64,000 bases of DNA. Origin: Polynucleobacter sp. AP-Ainpum-60-G11. GTDB taxonomy: Bacteria; Pseudomonadota; Gammaproteobacteria; Burkholderiales; Burkholderiaceae. Location of the stretch: the NCBI RefSeq assembly GCF_018688375.1, contig NZ_CP061318.1, forward strand, positions 310,001 through 374,000, in the 5' to 3' direction. A program made the translations under genes and the position numbers. The notes under the pieces are model-generated. The model had not been told where the DNA came from, did no database searches, and was given only the letters and a program-made list of their open reading frames with translations. Positions 1 to 9,501 of this stretch are shown here, one piece after another (positions within the stretch are counted from its first letter, which is position 1; each line of letters opens with the position of its first letter).

Positions 1-81
1 TTTTGGCAGTGTATGGATACGATCCGAGATAAAAATTACCTTGAAAAGATATGGGGGGATGGAAATGCACCATGGGCATAA
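1..81 (+). CDS. Sugar-1-phosphate cytidylyltransferase, 3' end only
   Basis: Frame 1 is open from the window edge to a TAA at 79-81 and gives 26 residues ending FWQCMDTIRDKNYLEKIW then GDGNAPWA. From memory of the family this matches the C-terminus of glucose-1-phosphate cytidylyltransferase (RfbF type), which ends in a 'FW..MDT.RD...LE.LW..G.APW' pattern. That enzyme makes CDP-glucose for 3,6-dideoxyhexose synthesis in O-antigen pathways. The stop lies 7 bp before the ATG of the aminotransferase, so the two genes are probably cotranscribed. The gene is cut by the window edge, and with so few residues a related nucleotidyltransferase is possible. Confidence 0.6.
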   Translation, partial: FWQCMDTIRDKNYLEKIWGDGNAPWA

Positions 82-88
82 AACCAGG

Positions 89-1204
89 ATGAATCTAATT
101 AGGCTCTCAAAAAGTTCCGTAGGTAATGAAGAGATAAGGGCTGTTACTCAGGTATTAAGAGAAGGTTACCTGGGCATGGGTGAGCAGGTAAAACAATTTG
201 AAATTAATCTTGAAAAGTTCTTTGGAAGAAAAGTGCTTTGCGTATCAACGGGAACATCGGCCCTGCAGTTAGCATTGCAAGCATGTGGTATCGGTAGTGG
301 GGATGAAGTAATCGTCCCTTCGCTTACATATATTGCTTCATTTCAAGCTATATCCGCCACAGGGGCAAAGCCAGTCGCCTGTGATGTTGATGCCTCATCT
401 TTAATAATCGATTCTAATGACGTCGAAAAAAGAATTACCAAAAAAACAAGGGCAATAATGCCTGTTCATTATTCGGGGGGTGTCGGTGAATTGGAAAAAA
501 TATATAGCATTGCAAAAAAGTATAAGTTGAGAGTGATCGAGGATGCGGCGCACGCATTTGGCACTATTCACAAAAATCAGCTGGTGGGATCATTTGGCGA
601 CATTGTTTGTTTTAGTTTTGACGGAATAAAAAATATAACTAGTGGCGAGGGGGGCTGTGTTGTTTCAAATGATAAAAAGCTAATGAAGGTAATAGAGGAT
701 TTAAGGTTATTGGGAGTGGAGAATGACTCAGCAAATAGATATAAAAACATTAGAAGTTGGAGCTTCGATGTAAAGCATCTAGGCTGGAGATACCATATGA
801 GTAATATTATGGCGTCAATAGGAATGGTGCAGTTGAAAAAATTTGAAAAGCTGAGCCAAAAAAGACAAGCATTAGCTAAAAGATATGATGATAAGTTGAG
901 GGGGATTGGAAATGTGCTACCCCTTAGTAGAGATTACGATTTTGTAGTTCCTCATATATATGTAATTATTTTGAGTAAAAAAATAAATAGATCGCTATTA
1001 ATGACGTGTTTATTGAAGCTGGGAATACAAACCGGTATACATTATTACCCAAACCATTTGCTTACATTATTTAAATCTGCATATAAATTAAAAAATACCG
1101 AGGATATCCATCAAAGAATACTAACGCTCCCCCTGCACCCGGAAATGAAATTAAAAGATATTGATTATATTTGTAGTCAGCTAGAATCCATCGTAAGAAA
1201 TTAA
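89..1204 (+). CDS. DegT/DnrJ/EryC1/StrS family aminotransferase
   Basis: This is a PLP-dependent aminotransferase of the sugar-nucleotide type, about 371 aa, the usual length for the family. Visible motifs are STGTSALQLAL near the N-terminus (cofactor phosphate binding), EDAAHAFG (Asp that contacts the pyridine nitrogen) and SFDGIKNITSGEGG, whose Lys should form the Schiff base. Having Lys rather than His there argues for an aminotransferase, not an RfbH-type dehydrase. The frame is open from a TTG at 41, but ATG 89 (MNLIRLSKSSVG) fits family N-termini and follows the upstream stop by 7 bp. The stop overlaps the next start (TAATG). It probably aminates a 3- or 4-keto-sugar nucleotide for the polysaccharide; the exact sugar cannot be read from sequence. 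Confidence 0.85.
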   Translation: MNLIRLSKSSVGNEEIRAVTQVLREGYLGMGEQVKQFEINLEKFFGRKVLCVSTGTSALQLALQACGIGSGDEVIVPSLTYIASFQAISATGAKPVACDVDASSLIIDSNDVEKRITKKTRAIMPVHYSGGVGELEKIYSIAKKYKLRVIEDAAHAFGTIHKNQLVGSFGDIVCFSFDGIKNITSGEGGCVVSNDKKLMKVIEDLRLLGVENDSANRYKNIRSWSFDVKHLGWRYHMSNIMASIGMVQLKKFEKLSQKRQALAKRYDDKLRGIGNVLPLSRDYDFVVPHIYVIILSKKINRSLLMTCLLKLGIQTGIHYYPNHLLTLFKSAYKLKNTEDIHQRILTLPLHPEMKLKDIDYICSQLESIVRN

Positions 1205-2106
1205 TGTCGCAGATTACACCCCCGTTAGTCAGCATAATCATAAATTGCTTCAACGGTGAAAAATACCTAAGGGATGCATTAGATAGCGTGCTCAACCAAA
1301 GTTATCGGAATTGGGAGATAATTTTCTTTGATAATTGCTCGACAGATCAGAGCGAAGAAATTTTTAAAAGCTACACAGACTCAAGGTTAAAATATTATAA
1401 AGCTAATGATCATATAAGCTCATTATATGAGGCCAGAAACCGAGCTATAGATTGTGCAAATGGTGAGTATTTTGCATTCCTGGATGTAGACGATTGGTGG
1501 GAATCTGAAAAGCTTTTTGAACAAATGTACGCATTTAAAGATCAGAGTATCGGATTAGTATGCTCTAATTTTTATATAATAAATGAAGTTACAGGAAGAA
1601 CTAAAAAAAGATTCAAAAAAAATATAGATAACGAGATTAATATAAATACACTTTTAAAGTCGTATTATGTAGGCTTATTGACTATCGTTGTCAGTAGACG
1701 TGTATATGAGTCTCTAGAAAAAAAATTTGATCCAAGATTTCATATTATAGGTGATTTTGATTTTGTATTGAGAGTTTTGGAGCATTCCAGTATTAGATGC
1801 TTAAACGACCCTCTTGCATATTACCGAATACACGGCAACAATGAAACTATTAAAAGCGGTAAAAAAATTATAGAAGAATACTCAATATGGATAGAGGAAT
1901 TCGAAGGAAAATATAAAAATAAATTTATGAATATAGCCCATATAAAAAATAGATTATATTTTTTTAAAAGCATAGAATATCTCATTGAAAATAACATTAA
2001 TAAATGGTTATCAGAAATTGCTAAAATTAGAGATATTAATTTACTTATTAAAGCAGTAATATCATTTTTAATTCCAAAAAAATATTTATATCTTTTAAAA
2101 ATATAA
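1204..2106 (+). CDS. Glycosyltransferase family 2
   Basis: A 300-aa GT-A fold glycosyltransferase. The N-terminus has the GT2 nucleotide-binding signature (VSIIINCFNGEKYL, then SVLNQSYRNWEIIFFDNCST), and FLDVDDWW carries the DXD-like metal site. It would add one sugar from a nucleotide donor to the lipid-linked repeat unit at the inner face of the inner membrane. The start codon overlaps the stop of the aminotransferase by one base, so translation is coupled. Codons are strongly AT-biased. Donor and linkage are not predictable. Confidence 0.85.
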   Translation: MSQITPPLVSIIINCFNGEKYLRDALDSVLNQSYRNWEIIFFDNCSTDQSEEIFKSYTDSRLKYYKANDHISSLYEARNRAIDCANGEYFAFLDVDDWWESEKLFEQMYAFKDQSIGLVCSNFYIINEVTGRTKKRFKKNIDNEININTLLKSYYVGLLTIVVSRRVYESLEKKFDPRFHIIGDFDFVLRVLEHSSIRCLNDPLAYYRIHGNNETIKSGKKIIEEYSIWIEEFEGKYKNKFMNIAHIKNRLYFFKSIEYLIENNINKWLSEIAKIRDINLLIKAVISFLIPKKYLYLLKI

Positions 2107-2116
2107 GGTAAATAAT

Positions 2117-2890
2117 TTGAATGAGTTAATCTCCATAATAATTCCTATATACAGTGAAATTGATAATTCAATAGCATCAATAGAAAGTGCTTTAAATCAA
2201 ACCTACCCTAAATTCGAGTTAATAATTGTAAATGACGGTTCATTAGAGAGTGATGAGAGGTTATTGTTTTGGATAAATGAAAGAGTATTAAATGGTGCAT
2301 TAATAAATTACATAAAACTAAAAGATAATTTGGGCCCTGCGACAGCCAGAAATATTGGTATTAAAGAGTCAAGAGGGGAATACATAGCCTTTTTAGACTC
2401 TGATGATGTTTGGATGCCAGATAAATTAGAAGTGCAAGTAGCTATCATGAAAAAAATGGGTTGGTTTGCATCACACACATCCTATAAGAGAATTTATTCA
2501 AAATCTAAAAAAAGTAAAGTAATTCAAAGTGGGAGGTTAAACTACTCTTATTTTCGCGTGATATTTGCATGTAGGATAGCAATGCCCACTGTAATATTGA
2601 GGTCAGAGGTTTTGCAGGAGATAAGATTTAGGGATGGGCTGAGGGTTGGTGAGGATACGATGCTGTGGGCAGATCTTACTCAGATTGGCTACAACATTTA
2701 TGGGCTTGATGACATAACGACAAATGTATATGTAGATGAATACACGACAGCTTTTAATTTAAAAGCTCAATTAGATGCAATTAAGGTTATCAGGAGCGGA
2801 ATCAAAAATAAAAAAATTCTCTTTCTCTTTGAAATCTTTTCTATTATAAGAAAAATAAAATTACATGTTGTTAAAAAAATTAGATCATAA
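2117..2890 (+). CDS. Glycosyltransferase family 2
   Basis: A 257-aa GT2 enzyme with ISIIIPIYSEI, SALNQTYPKFELIIVNDGS and FLDSDDVW (DXD-type metal site). The only sensible start is TTG 2117, ten bases after an AAGG-like ribosome site; the nearby ATG at 2121 is out of frame. It overlaps the following polymerase gene by 26 bp. It probably adds a second sugar to the same repeat unit. No acceptor or donor can be assigned. Confidence 0.83.
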   Translation: MNELISIIIPIYSEIDNSIASIESALNQTYPKFELIIVNDGSLESDERLLFWINERVLNGALINYIKLKDNLGPATARNIGIKESRGEYIAFLDSDDVWMPDKLEVQVAIMKKMGWFASHTSYKRIYSKSKKSKVIQSGRLNYSYFRVIFACRIAMPTVILRSEVLQEIRFRDGLRVGEDTMLWADLTQIGYNIYGLDDITTNVYVDEYTTAFNLKAQLDAIKVIRSGIKNKKILFLFEIFSIIRKIKLHVVKKIRS

Positions 2891-4286
2891 TTATCAAAAA
2901 AAAATAATATTTAATGCTTTTAATTTTTTATTACTTTTATCATTTCTCATATCAATAATAACATGGTATTTTCTTAATTTTTTTGATAGAGGTGAGCACG
3001 TCAATTTGCTAGTATTAGATGAAACTACATTAGTAATTTCTATACTAAACTGCATAATTTTATTGGGATCGATAAGATTATGGCGATGGAGTAAAAACCC
3101 ACTATTAATATATTTAATTCTCCATTTTTTTTTATTTTTTTACCTAAGACCTATTACACTTCAAATATGTCTACTCTTAAATATTGGCCATATTTCTGAA
3201 GTTTTATCAAGGGGTAATATTTCAGTAGCATCCTTTAACAGAATATATACTATTGCAATAATGGAATATGTATTTTTTTTTATTGGATTGTACTTGGGTA
3301 GAAAAAAATTTACTTATGATATAAATATTAGAAGCGTGTTAAATAGTAGGTATGAATACCAGCTAATATTTTCCAGCTATATAATGGCATTTTATATTCT
3401 TGTGTCTTCTTTTTTATTTATACTTGATTTTAAAAATAATTATTTTAATTTATTCATTGATCCGGTATTAATAATTTTATTTTTTTTTATAATAAATAAG
3501 GATAGGGGAAATAAAATTCTCTTGCGATTTTCAGCTTTTATTATTTTATTTAAAACTTTAGATGGGTCAAGGTCTGCCATTCTGTCATTGATATTTATTT
3601 GTCTAATTTTAAATAGGGATTTAGCCTTCTTTTCACTTAATGCAAAAGTTAAAAGAAATATGATTATTATATTTCTTGCTGGAATTTTACTCTATTTTAT
3701 TGGTGGTTTTCTAAGGGGCCAATCTTTTTTTGAAAATCCTATACTTATTTATATATATTGGATAGCCCAAAGATTTGGAGAGCTGGACGCAACGGTTCTG
3801 ATTCTAAATGACGTCGCTAATTATTCAAAAATAATAAACTTCAATTATTACATTAACAGTGTTGTTGATGGATTAATCATTGGCTCCTTAAGTGGTGTTG
3901 AAACACTAAGGGCTTCAATTGCACTTAAATCAGTGTATTTGGGTGTCGATATTAGCGAAGTTCCTTTATTGCCCTATTCATCAGATTGGATTACTATGTA
4001 TGCAGATGCCTATATATTATTTGGCAAGTATTATTTGATAGCCCTAACTATAATTGGTTACACTTTTACCAAAGCTTATATATATAGTATGAGAATATCA
4101 AATACTGCGCTATCCATCTTATTGACAATAATTGTGCTTTATAGTTTTATGGGGTTCCTTAATGGCTGGGGGTTCGATTGGGAAATTCAAAGGATAATTA
4201 AATTAATTACCCTTTCTATCTTTACTATTGCCCTATCTTTTTTGATAAGCCCTATTTTGAAAAATTCAATCAAAAAAATTTCATGA
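2865..4286 (+). CDS. Wzy-like O-antigen polymerase, multi-spanning membrane protein
   Basis: A 473-aa, very hydrophobic protein with about a dozen predicted membrane segments and a larger polar loop around residues 300-390 (YWIAQRFGELDATVLILND onward). The length, topology and place between glycosyltransferases fit Wzy, which joins undecaprenyl-linked repeat units in the periplasm. Wzy proteins share almost no sequence, so this rests on topology and context. It starts inside the preceding gene and ends in an ATGA overlap with the radical SAM gene at 4283. No Wzx flippase is visible in the window and probably lies upstream. The gene is extremely AT-rich. Confidence 0.65.
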   Translation: MLLKKLDHNYQKKIIFNAFNFLLLLSFLISIITWYFLNFFDRGEHVNLLVLDETTLVISILNCIILLGSIRLWRWSKNPLLIYLILHFFLFFYLRPITLQICLLLNIGHISEVLSRGNISVASFNRIYTIAIMEYVFFFIGLYLGRKKFTYDINIRSVLNSRYEYQLIFSSYIMAFYILVSSFLFILDFKNNYFNLFIDPVLIILFFFIINKDRGNKILLRFSAFIILFKTLDGSRSAILSLIFICLILNRDLAFFSLNAKVKRNMIIIFLAGILLYFIGGFLRGQSFFENPILIYIYWIAQRFGELDATVLILNDVANYSKIINFNYYINSVVDGLIIGSLSGVETLRASIALKSVYLGVDISEVPLLPYSSDWITMYADAYILFGKYYLIALTIIGYTFTKAYIYSMRISNTALSILLTIIVLYSFMGFLNGWGFDWEIQRIIKLITLSIFTIALSFLISPILKNSIKKIS

Positions 4287-6160
4287 ATATAGCGATTTGC
4301 ACTACCCCAATTCGTCCTGTCCCAACAACTTTCCCCCCTTTGGGAAGCATGGCTATCATTCAGGCATTGGAGTCAATTGGCGAGCAGGTAAGTTTTTATA
4401 ATATCGACTATTTCAGGTACTCTAAGGCAGAGATAGAGGACTATTTCTGTAAAAATCAATTTGATGTTATCGGGATAAGTGCAGTGGTTTCTACTGCCTA
4501 TGCCTATACAAAATTTCTGACCAATTTAATTAAAAAAGTCTCTCCCAAATCTATTGTGGTAGTTGGGGGTAATTTAGCGGCTAGTGCTGAAATTCTCCTA
4601 CGATATTGCCCTGTAGACATATGTATTACTGGTGACGGTGAGATGCCAATCAAAGAGTTAATTAGTCATCTAAACGCTCATGAATACAATGTTGATAGTC
4701 TTAAAAAAATTAAAGGTCTAGTTTTTTTGGATTCAAATGGCGAGGCCTACTTTACCGGACACGGTGAAAAGTTACAGGCAGGTCAAATTTCATGGCCCGA
4801 CTATAGTATTTTAGAAAGAGATGGATCAATTGACTATTTCATCTCCGACCAAATTGACAAGAGAGTTGATGGACATCAATCGGTAAATGAATTGGGCGGT
4901 AGAATAGCTACAGTTATATTAGCAAAAGGTTGCGTTGCTCGATGCACTTTTTGTCATAGGTGGGAAAGGGGCTATAGAGCAAAACCCGTAGAACAGGCTA
5001 TAGCCCATATAAAATTCTTAATGCACAAATATAACGTGAGATATTTGGATATCGCAGATGAAAACTTCGGCGCCGATGTTGTCGTTACAAATGAACTTGT
5101 TGAGCAATTGGGTGCACTAAATCTCGCCTGGAGGGTTGGGGGGGTAAGGGCAAATACAGTCACCAAAGATATGCTTATTCATTGGAGAAAAAATGGATGT
5201 GCAAATGTAGAATTTGGCACGGAATCAGGAAGCCAAAAAATGCTCGACATAATGGAAAAGAAGACAACTGTTGAAACTAATATCAACGCCTTACGATGGG
5301 TTGGCGAGGCTGGATTAGGTACGATTATTCAGTTGATTATAGGGATGCCAGGCGAAAATGATGAAACTATTAAAGAGACCATTTCATTTATAAATAATGT
5401 ATCAAGTGATATCAAATTTTGGAATGTTAATGAGCTAGAAAAAAATCAGATAATTGACATTCCGGAGATGCCAAGCGATAGAATAAGTATTAACTATGCG
5501 CAAGCATTACCAGGCACGCCATTATATGAATGGGCGAGAGAGAACGGCTATATTGGTAACGATGGAAAAGGTGAAGAGTCTTATTTGATGAAGATAAGCG
5601 ATGTTGATGCATATTCTGAGGATCATTTTATAAATTATACTGGCCTACCTACTCTGAAGGTATTAATGTGGAGACCATGGATACTAGCTGAAATCGATGC
5701 ATATCATTATAAAAAGACTTATAAAGATTCCATGAAATTAACTGAGGTATTCGGATACTATTCAAAATTTATTTATGCTCGAGTATTTATTAAAATATTA
5801 AAAAATATAAGAGACAAAATTCTTTCAAAAAAAGAAGGGGATTACTCATATATTAAAAATTCTGGATATTTTAATATTTATAAAGGATTAAAATATTCCC
5901 CTATTCTATTGTGTAATACTACTAGACCATATTTTTTTGCGCTGTTGGCAGTATTAGTAGCGTTAAAGCAGGGCAGGGGCATCGGCGAAAAATGTAAACT
6001 ATTACTTGAATTATTAATGTGGAAAATAAGTGGAAGCAAGTATTCTGAGTCATCATTTAAGAAAATATCACTTCGTAAGCAAATTAGAATTGAAAAACAA
6101 GTTAATTTTATCGAAAATGTTAAGGAGGGAGACCCCTTAGAGCTAAGGGTTGGTCGTTAG
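4283..6160 (+). CDS. B12-binding-domain-type radical SAM protein
   Basis: A 625-aa protein with two domains. Residues 1 to about 170 resemble the Rossmann-like cobalamin-binding domain (PPLGSMAIIQAL, FDVIGISAVVSTAY, VVVGGNLAA, ITGDGEMPIKEL). Residues 205 to about 440 are a radical SAM barrel with the CX3CX2C iron-sulfur motif at Cys217, Cys221 and Cys224 (GCVARCTFCHRW). The order matches B12-dependent radical SAM enzymes such as methyltransferases, but no DXHXXG base-off motif is seen, so cobalamin use is uncertain. The last 150 residues are poorly conserved. It overlaps the polymerase stop by ATGA. It may methylate or rearrange a sugar or lipid intermediate; the substrate is unknown. Confidence 0.8.
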   Translation: MNIAICTTPIRPVPTTFPPLGSMAIIQALESIGEQVSFYNIDYFRYSKAEIEDYFCKNQFDVIGISAVVSTAYAYTKFLTNLIKKVSPKSIVVVGGNLAASAEILLRYCPVDICITGDGEMPIKELISHLNAHEYNVDSLKKIKGLVFLDSNGEAYFTGHGEKLQAGQISWPDYSILERDGSIDYFISDQIDKRVDGHQSVNELGGRIATVILAKGCVARCTFCHRWERGYRAKPVEQAIAHIKFLMHKYNVRYLDIADENFGADVVVTNELVEQLGALNLAWRVGGVRANTVTKDMLIHWRKNGCANVEFGTESGSQKMLDIMEKKTTVETNINALRWVGEAGLGTIIQLIIGMPGENDETIKETISFINNVSSDIKFWNVNELEKNQIIDIPEMPSDRISINYAQALPGTPLYEWARENGYIGNDGKGEESYLMKISDVDAYSEDHFINYTGLPTLKVLMWRPWILAEIDAYHYKKTYKDSMKLTEVFGYYSKFIYARVFIKILKNIRDKILSKKEGDYSYIKNSGYFNIYKGLKYSPILLCNTTRPYFFALLAVLVALKQGRGIGEKCKLLLELLMWKISGSKYSESSFKKISLRKQIRIEKQVNFIENVKEGDPLELRVGR

Positions 6161-6222
6161 TGGATTCCTTAATATCTCAAGTAAATAATTGAATTGCAAT
6201 TCACCAAGTTAAGCGAGCATTT

Positions 6223-7338
6223 TTGAATAATTTTAAAAAACTTATAAGATTTATATTGATTTATGGGATAAGTTATACCTTATTTAAGGTGATGGGTAGG
6301 TCTCGATTTCGCTGCTTTAGTATTCGACAGCTGAGGGATGCAAATATTGGCGTAATTGGAACAGGTCAATATGCATACGCCACACTGGGCTATTGGATAA
6401 ACAAGTTTTTTGGAAATAAGTTTATAGCTTGTTACGATATCGATAAATTTAATGAAAAAACCTTTAAAAATTTCTATCAAATTAAGAGCATGCATTTAAG
6501 TGCAGATGATTTAATACATTCAGAAAAAGTTAAATACGTCTACATTACATCTAATCATGCTACCCATACAGATTACGCGTTAATCGCAATTGCTGCGCAA
6601 AAGATTACTTATATTGAGAAGCCTATAAGCGTTAACGAAATCGAATTTATTAAGCTTGTAAAGGCCGTGCGCCTATCAAAGAGTGCAGTTTACGCTGGAT
6701 ATAACCGTCCATTTTCAAAAGTAATTAAGGCGTTAAGGTCGCATTCTATAAATGCGACCGGACCTTTTACTCTTAACTGCTTTGTTATTGGACATCATTT
6801 GGATGCCAATCATTGGTATAGGAATCCAGAGGAAGGTACCCGTGTATGTGGAAATATTGGGCATTGGGTGGATTTATCCTTGCATATTTCTGCATGGCAT
6901 GGACTGCCTGATAAATGGCTAATAACATTGTCGTATGGAAGCATAAAAAGCAGAGATGAAAACTTATCCATTTGTCTAACCAGCGAAAAGGGTGATTTAA
7001 TTTCAATAGTATTTTCTGCTAAAGGAGACCCGTTTGAAGGTGTTAGCGAGGCAATTAGCTATCACCAAGAGGATTTAATTTGCAAGATTGATAACTTTAG
7101 GTCAATGAGTATTTGGCAGGGCAGCAACTATAAGAAATATAGTTATTTCCCTAAAGATGCTGGGTCTGGATTGGCTTTAGCCCAACCCTTTTTAAATAAA
7201 GGGGATGGCTGGACTAAGAGGTGGGCTGAGGTGGAGAATTCTACGCTTATGCTTTTATCGATTAGAGATATGGTTCTAAAAGAAGAAAAAATTAGATCAT
7301 TCTCCTTCTCGGAGGCTTGGAAAAACTTGGGAATATAG
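6223..7338 (+). CDS. Gfo/Idh/MocA family oxidoreductase
   Basis: A 371-aa NAD(P)-dependent sugar oxidoreductase. The Rossmann glycine motif IGVIGTGQYA starts near residue 42, and TYIEKPISVN is the family EKP motif, whose Lys takes part in catalysis. Residues 1-40 form an extra hydrophobic segment not typical of the family. The start is TTG 6223, after a weak GCGAG ribosome site. The next gene carries a second domain of the same family, so the two probably act in the same sugar pathway, for example oxidation or reduction of a nucleotide sugar. The substrate is not predictable. Confidence 0.8.
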   Translation: MNNFKKLIRFILIYGISYTLFKVMGRSRFRCFSIRQLRDANIGVIGTGQYAYATLGYWINKFFGNKFIACYDIDKFNEKTFKNFYQIKSMHLSADDLIHSEKVKYVYITSNHATHTDYALIAIAAQKITYIEKPISVNEIEFIKLVKAVRLSKSAVYAGYNRPFSKVIKALRSHSINATGPFTLNCFVIGHHLDANHWYRNPEEGTRVCGNIGHWVDLSLHISAWHGLPDKWLITLSYGSIKSRDENLSICLTSEKGDLISIVFSAKGDPFEGVSEAISYHQEDLICKIDNFRSMSIWQGSNYKKYSYFPKDAGSGLALAQPFLNKGDGWTKRWAEVENSTLMLLSIRDMVLKEEKIRSFSFSEAWKNLGI

Positions 7339-7371
7339 ATTGTTATTAAATATTAGAGCTGGAAATTATCT

Positions 7372-9501
7372 GTGAAGCAAGTTATACAAAATTTTAATAC
7401 TGGATTTACCGGATTAATTGATACCCCCTGCCCCAGAGTTGACGCTGGACAGTTGCTTATAAGAACCGAAAATTCATTAATTTCGACTGGTACAGAGCGA
7501 ATGTTAATTGAATTTGGGCGATCTAACCTGTTACAAAAAGCAAGGCAGCAGCCGGATAAGGTCCGGCTGGTTTGTGATAAGGTCAGAACGGATGGAATAG
7601 TTCAGACTTGGGAAGCATTGAAGGAGAAACTTGATCAGCCAATTCCTCTTGGCTATTGTAATGTTGGCGTCGTCAGTGCATTAGGACAGGGCGTCAGCGA
7701 ATTCTCCTTGGGCGAACGTGTTGTATCAAATGGCAGCCATGCTGAAATGGTTTCGGTTGCAAAAAATCTTTGCGCGCGAATACCGGAGAATGTATCAAAT
7801 GAAGCTGCAGCATTTACAGTTGTAGGTGCCATAGCATTGCAAGGCATTCGACTTATAAAACCAACGCTTGGTGAAACCATTGCTGTAATTGGCCTTGGAT
7901 TAATTGGTCAGTTATCAGTACAAATATTAAAGGCTAATGGATGCAATGTTATTGCAGCAGATTATGATAGAGAAAAGATTAAAATTGCCAAGAATTTCGG
8001 GGCTAAAGTTATTGATCTAAATGAAGAAGATCCGGTAGAAATTGTAGATAAAATATCAAAAAATATTGGCATAGATGCTGTACTTATTACCGCATCAACT
8101 GAAAGTGACACTCTAATACATCAAGCAGCCCAAATCTGTCGCCAGCGGGGAAGAATCGTGCTAGTTGGTGTGGTGGGGCTTAAGCTGCAGAGAAATGACT
8201 TCTACAAAAAGGAGATAAGTTTTCAAGTCTCCTCTTCCTATGGGCCTGGTCGGTATGATCCAAGCTATGAGGAAAAGGGAGTTGATTATCCAATAGGATT
8301 TGTAAGGTGGACCGAGCAGAGGAACTTTACAGCAATTTTAGATTTGATGAGCAAGGGAAGTATTGACGTACTGCCTTTGATAACAAATAGATTCAAGCTC
8401 GATAATATTGAGAATGCTTACGAGGCCGTAACAAACAGCAAGACTGCAATGGGGATTCTAATAGAGTATTCTTCAAACTTAAAGAAAGAAGATGCAAGCA
8501 TCAATTCTAGATCGGTATATTTAAATCGAATATCTCCTAAGAAAAGCAAAGTTAATAATCCCACAATTTCAGTTATAGGGGCAGGGAACTATGCAACATC
8601 ACAATTAATCCCTGCAATGAAAATGGCAGGGGCATCGCTATCCCAGATAGCAACAAATGGCGGTATTAAAGGAATTTATGCCGCAATGAAGTATGGGTTT
8701 GACGTCGCCACCACTGATATTGATTTGATGTTTGAAGAAAAAGGTTCGAGCGCAATAGTGATAGCTACAAGGCACGATAGCCACGCTAATTTGGTTATAA
8801 AAGCGATTGAATGTGGAAAACATGTGTACGTTGAGAAGCCGTTATGCCTAACTTTGGAGGAATTGGCTAAGATAAAGAATTCCTTTTACAGTAAAAGGGA
8901 TGACGGTCTTGAACCAATTCTCATGGTTGGATTTAATAGGAGATTTGCTCCTCATGTTAGAAAAATAAAAGAGCTGCTTAATGGAATTTCTGAGCCTAAA
9001 TCATTTTTGTTGACGGTAAATGCGGGCTACTTACCTAATGATCACTGGGCACATAATTCGAATATAGGTGGAGGAAGAATAATTGGTGAGGCTTGCCACT
9101 TTGTTGATTTACTTCGGCATTTAGCAGGCCACAAAATAATAAAATCAAGCATAAATAGGTTGTCGGAAAACGCTGAAGATACGGCGACAATTCAGCTAAG
9201 CTTTGAAGATGGGTCAATGGGAACGATTCATTACTTTGCGAATGGTAATAAAAAATTCCCAAAGGAGCGTCTTGAAGTATTTGTGCTGGGGCGAATTCTA
9301 CAGCTTGATAACTTTCGAAGACTGAGGGGGTATGGTTGGAAAAACTTTAAGAACCTTAATCTTTGGAGGCAGGATAAGGGGCAAAAAACTTGTGCGAATG
9401 AGTTTATGAAGTCAATATCAAACGGCACCGAATCCCCCATATCGATTGAGGAAATATTTGAAGTTAGCAAAATAATAATTGAACTTGCTCAAAAAAATTA
9501 G
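7372..9501 (+). CDS. Bi-domain oxidoreductase: medium-chain dehydrogenase fused to Gfo/Idh/MocA
   Basis: A 709-aa fusion. Residues 1 to about 360 are a medium-chain (zinc-type) dehydrogenase with the nucleotide site VIGLGLIGQLSVQ. Residues from about 395 are a Gfo/Idh/MocA oxidoreductase with VIGAGNYATSQL and HVYVEKPLCL. The start is GTG 7372. The 3' end overlaps the heparinase-like gene by 23 bp. The same fusion is known to me beside heparinase II/III-like genes in surface polysaccharide loci, which supports a joint role in making or trimming a modified uronic or deoxy sugar. That pairing is recalled knowledge; the reaction is inferred. Confidence 0.82.
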   Translation: MKQVIQNFNTGFTGLIDTPCPRVDAGQLLIRTENSLISTGTERMLIEFGRSNLLQKARQQPDKVRLVCDKVRTDGIVQTWEALKEKLDQPIPLGYCNVGVVSALGQGVSEFSLGERVVSNGSHAEMVSVAKNLCARIPENVSNEAAAFTVVGAIALQGIRLIKPTLGETIAVIGLGLIGQLSVQILKANGCNVIAADYDREKIKIAKNFGAKVIDLNEEDPVEIVDKISKNIGIDAVLITASTESDTLIHQAAQICRQRGRIVLVGVVGLKLQRNDFYKKEISFQVSSSYGPGRYDPSYEEKGVDYPIGFVRWTEQRNFTAILDLMSKGSIDVLPLITNRFKLDNIENAYEAVTNSKTAMGILIEYSSNLKKEDASINSRSVYLNRISPKKSKVNNPTISVIGAGNYATSQLIPAMKMAGASLSQIATNGGIKGIYAAMKYGFDVATTDIDLMFEEKGSSAIVIATRHDSHANLVIKAIECGKHVYVEKPLCLTLEELAKIKNSFYSKRDDGLEPILMVGFNRRFAPHVRKIKELLNGISEPKSFLLTVNAGYLPNDHWAHNSNIGGGRIIGEACHFVDLLRHLAGHKIIKSSINRLSENAEDTATIQLSFEDGSMGTIHYFANGNKKFPKERLEVFVLGRILQLDNFRRLRGYGWKNFKNLNLWRQDKGQKTCANEFMKSISNGTESPISIEEIFEVSKIIIELAQKN

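Noticed and set aside
89..1204. RfbH-type CDP-4-keto-6-deoxyglucose dehydrase
   Set aside because: Suggested by the upstream cytidylyltransferase end, but this protein has Lys in the PLP site (GIKNITSGEGG) where RfbH has His.
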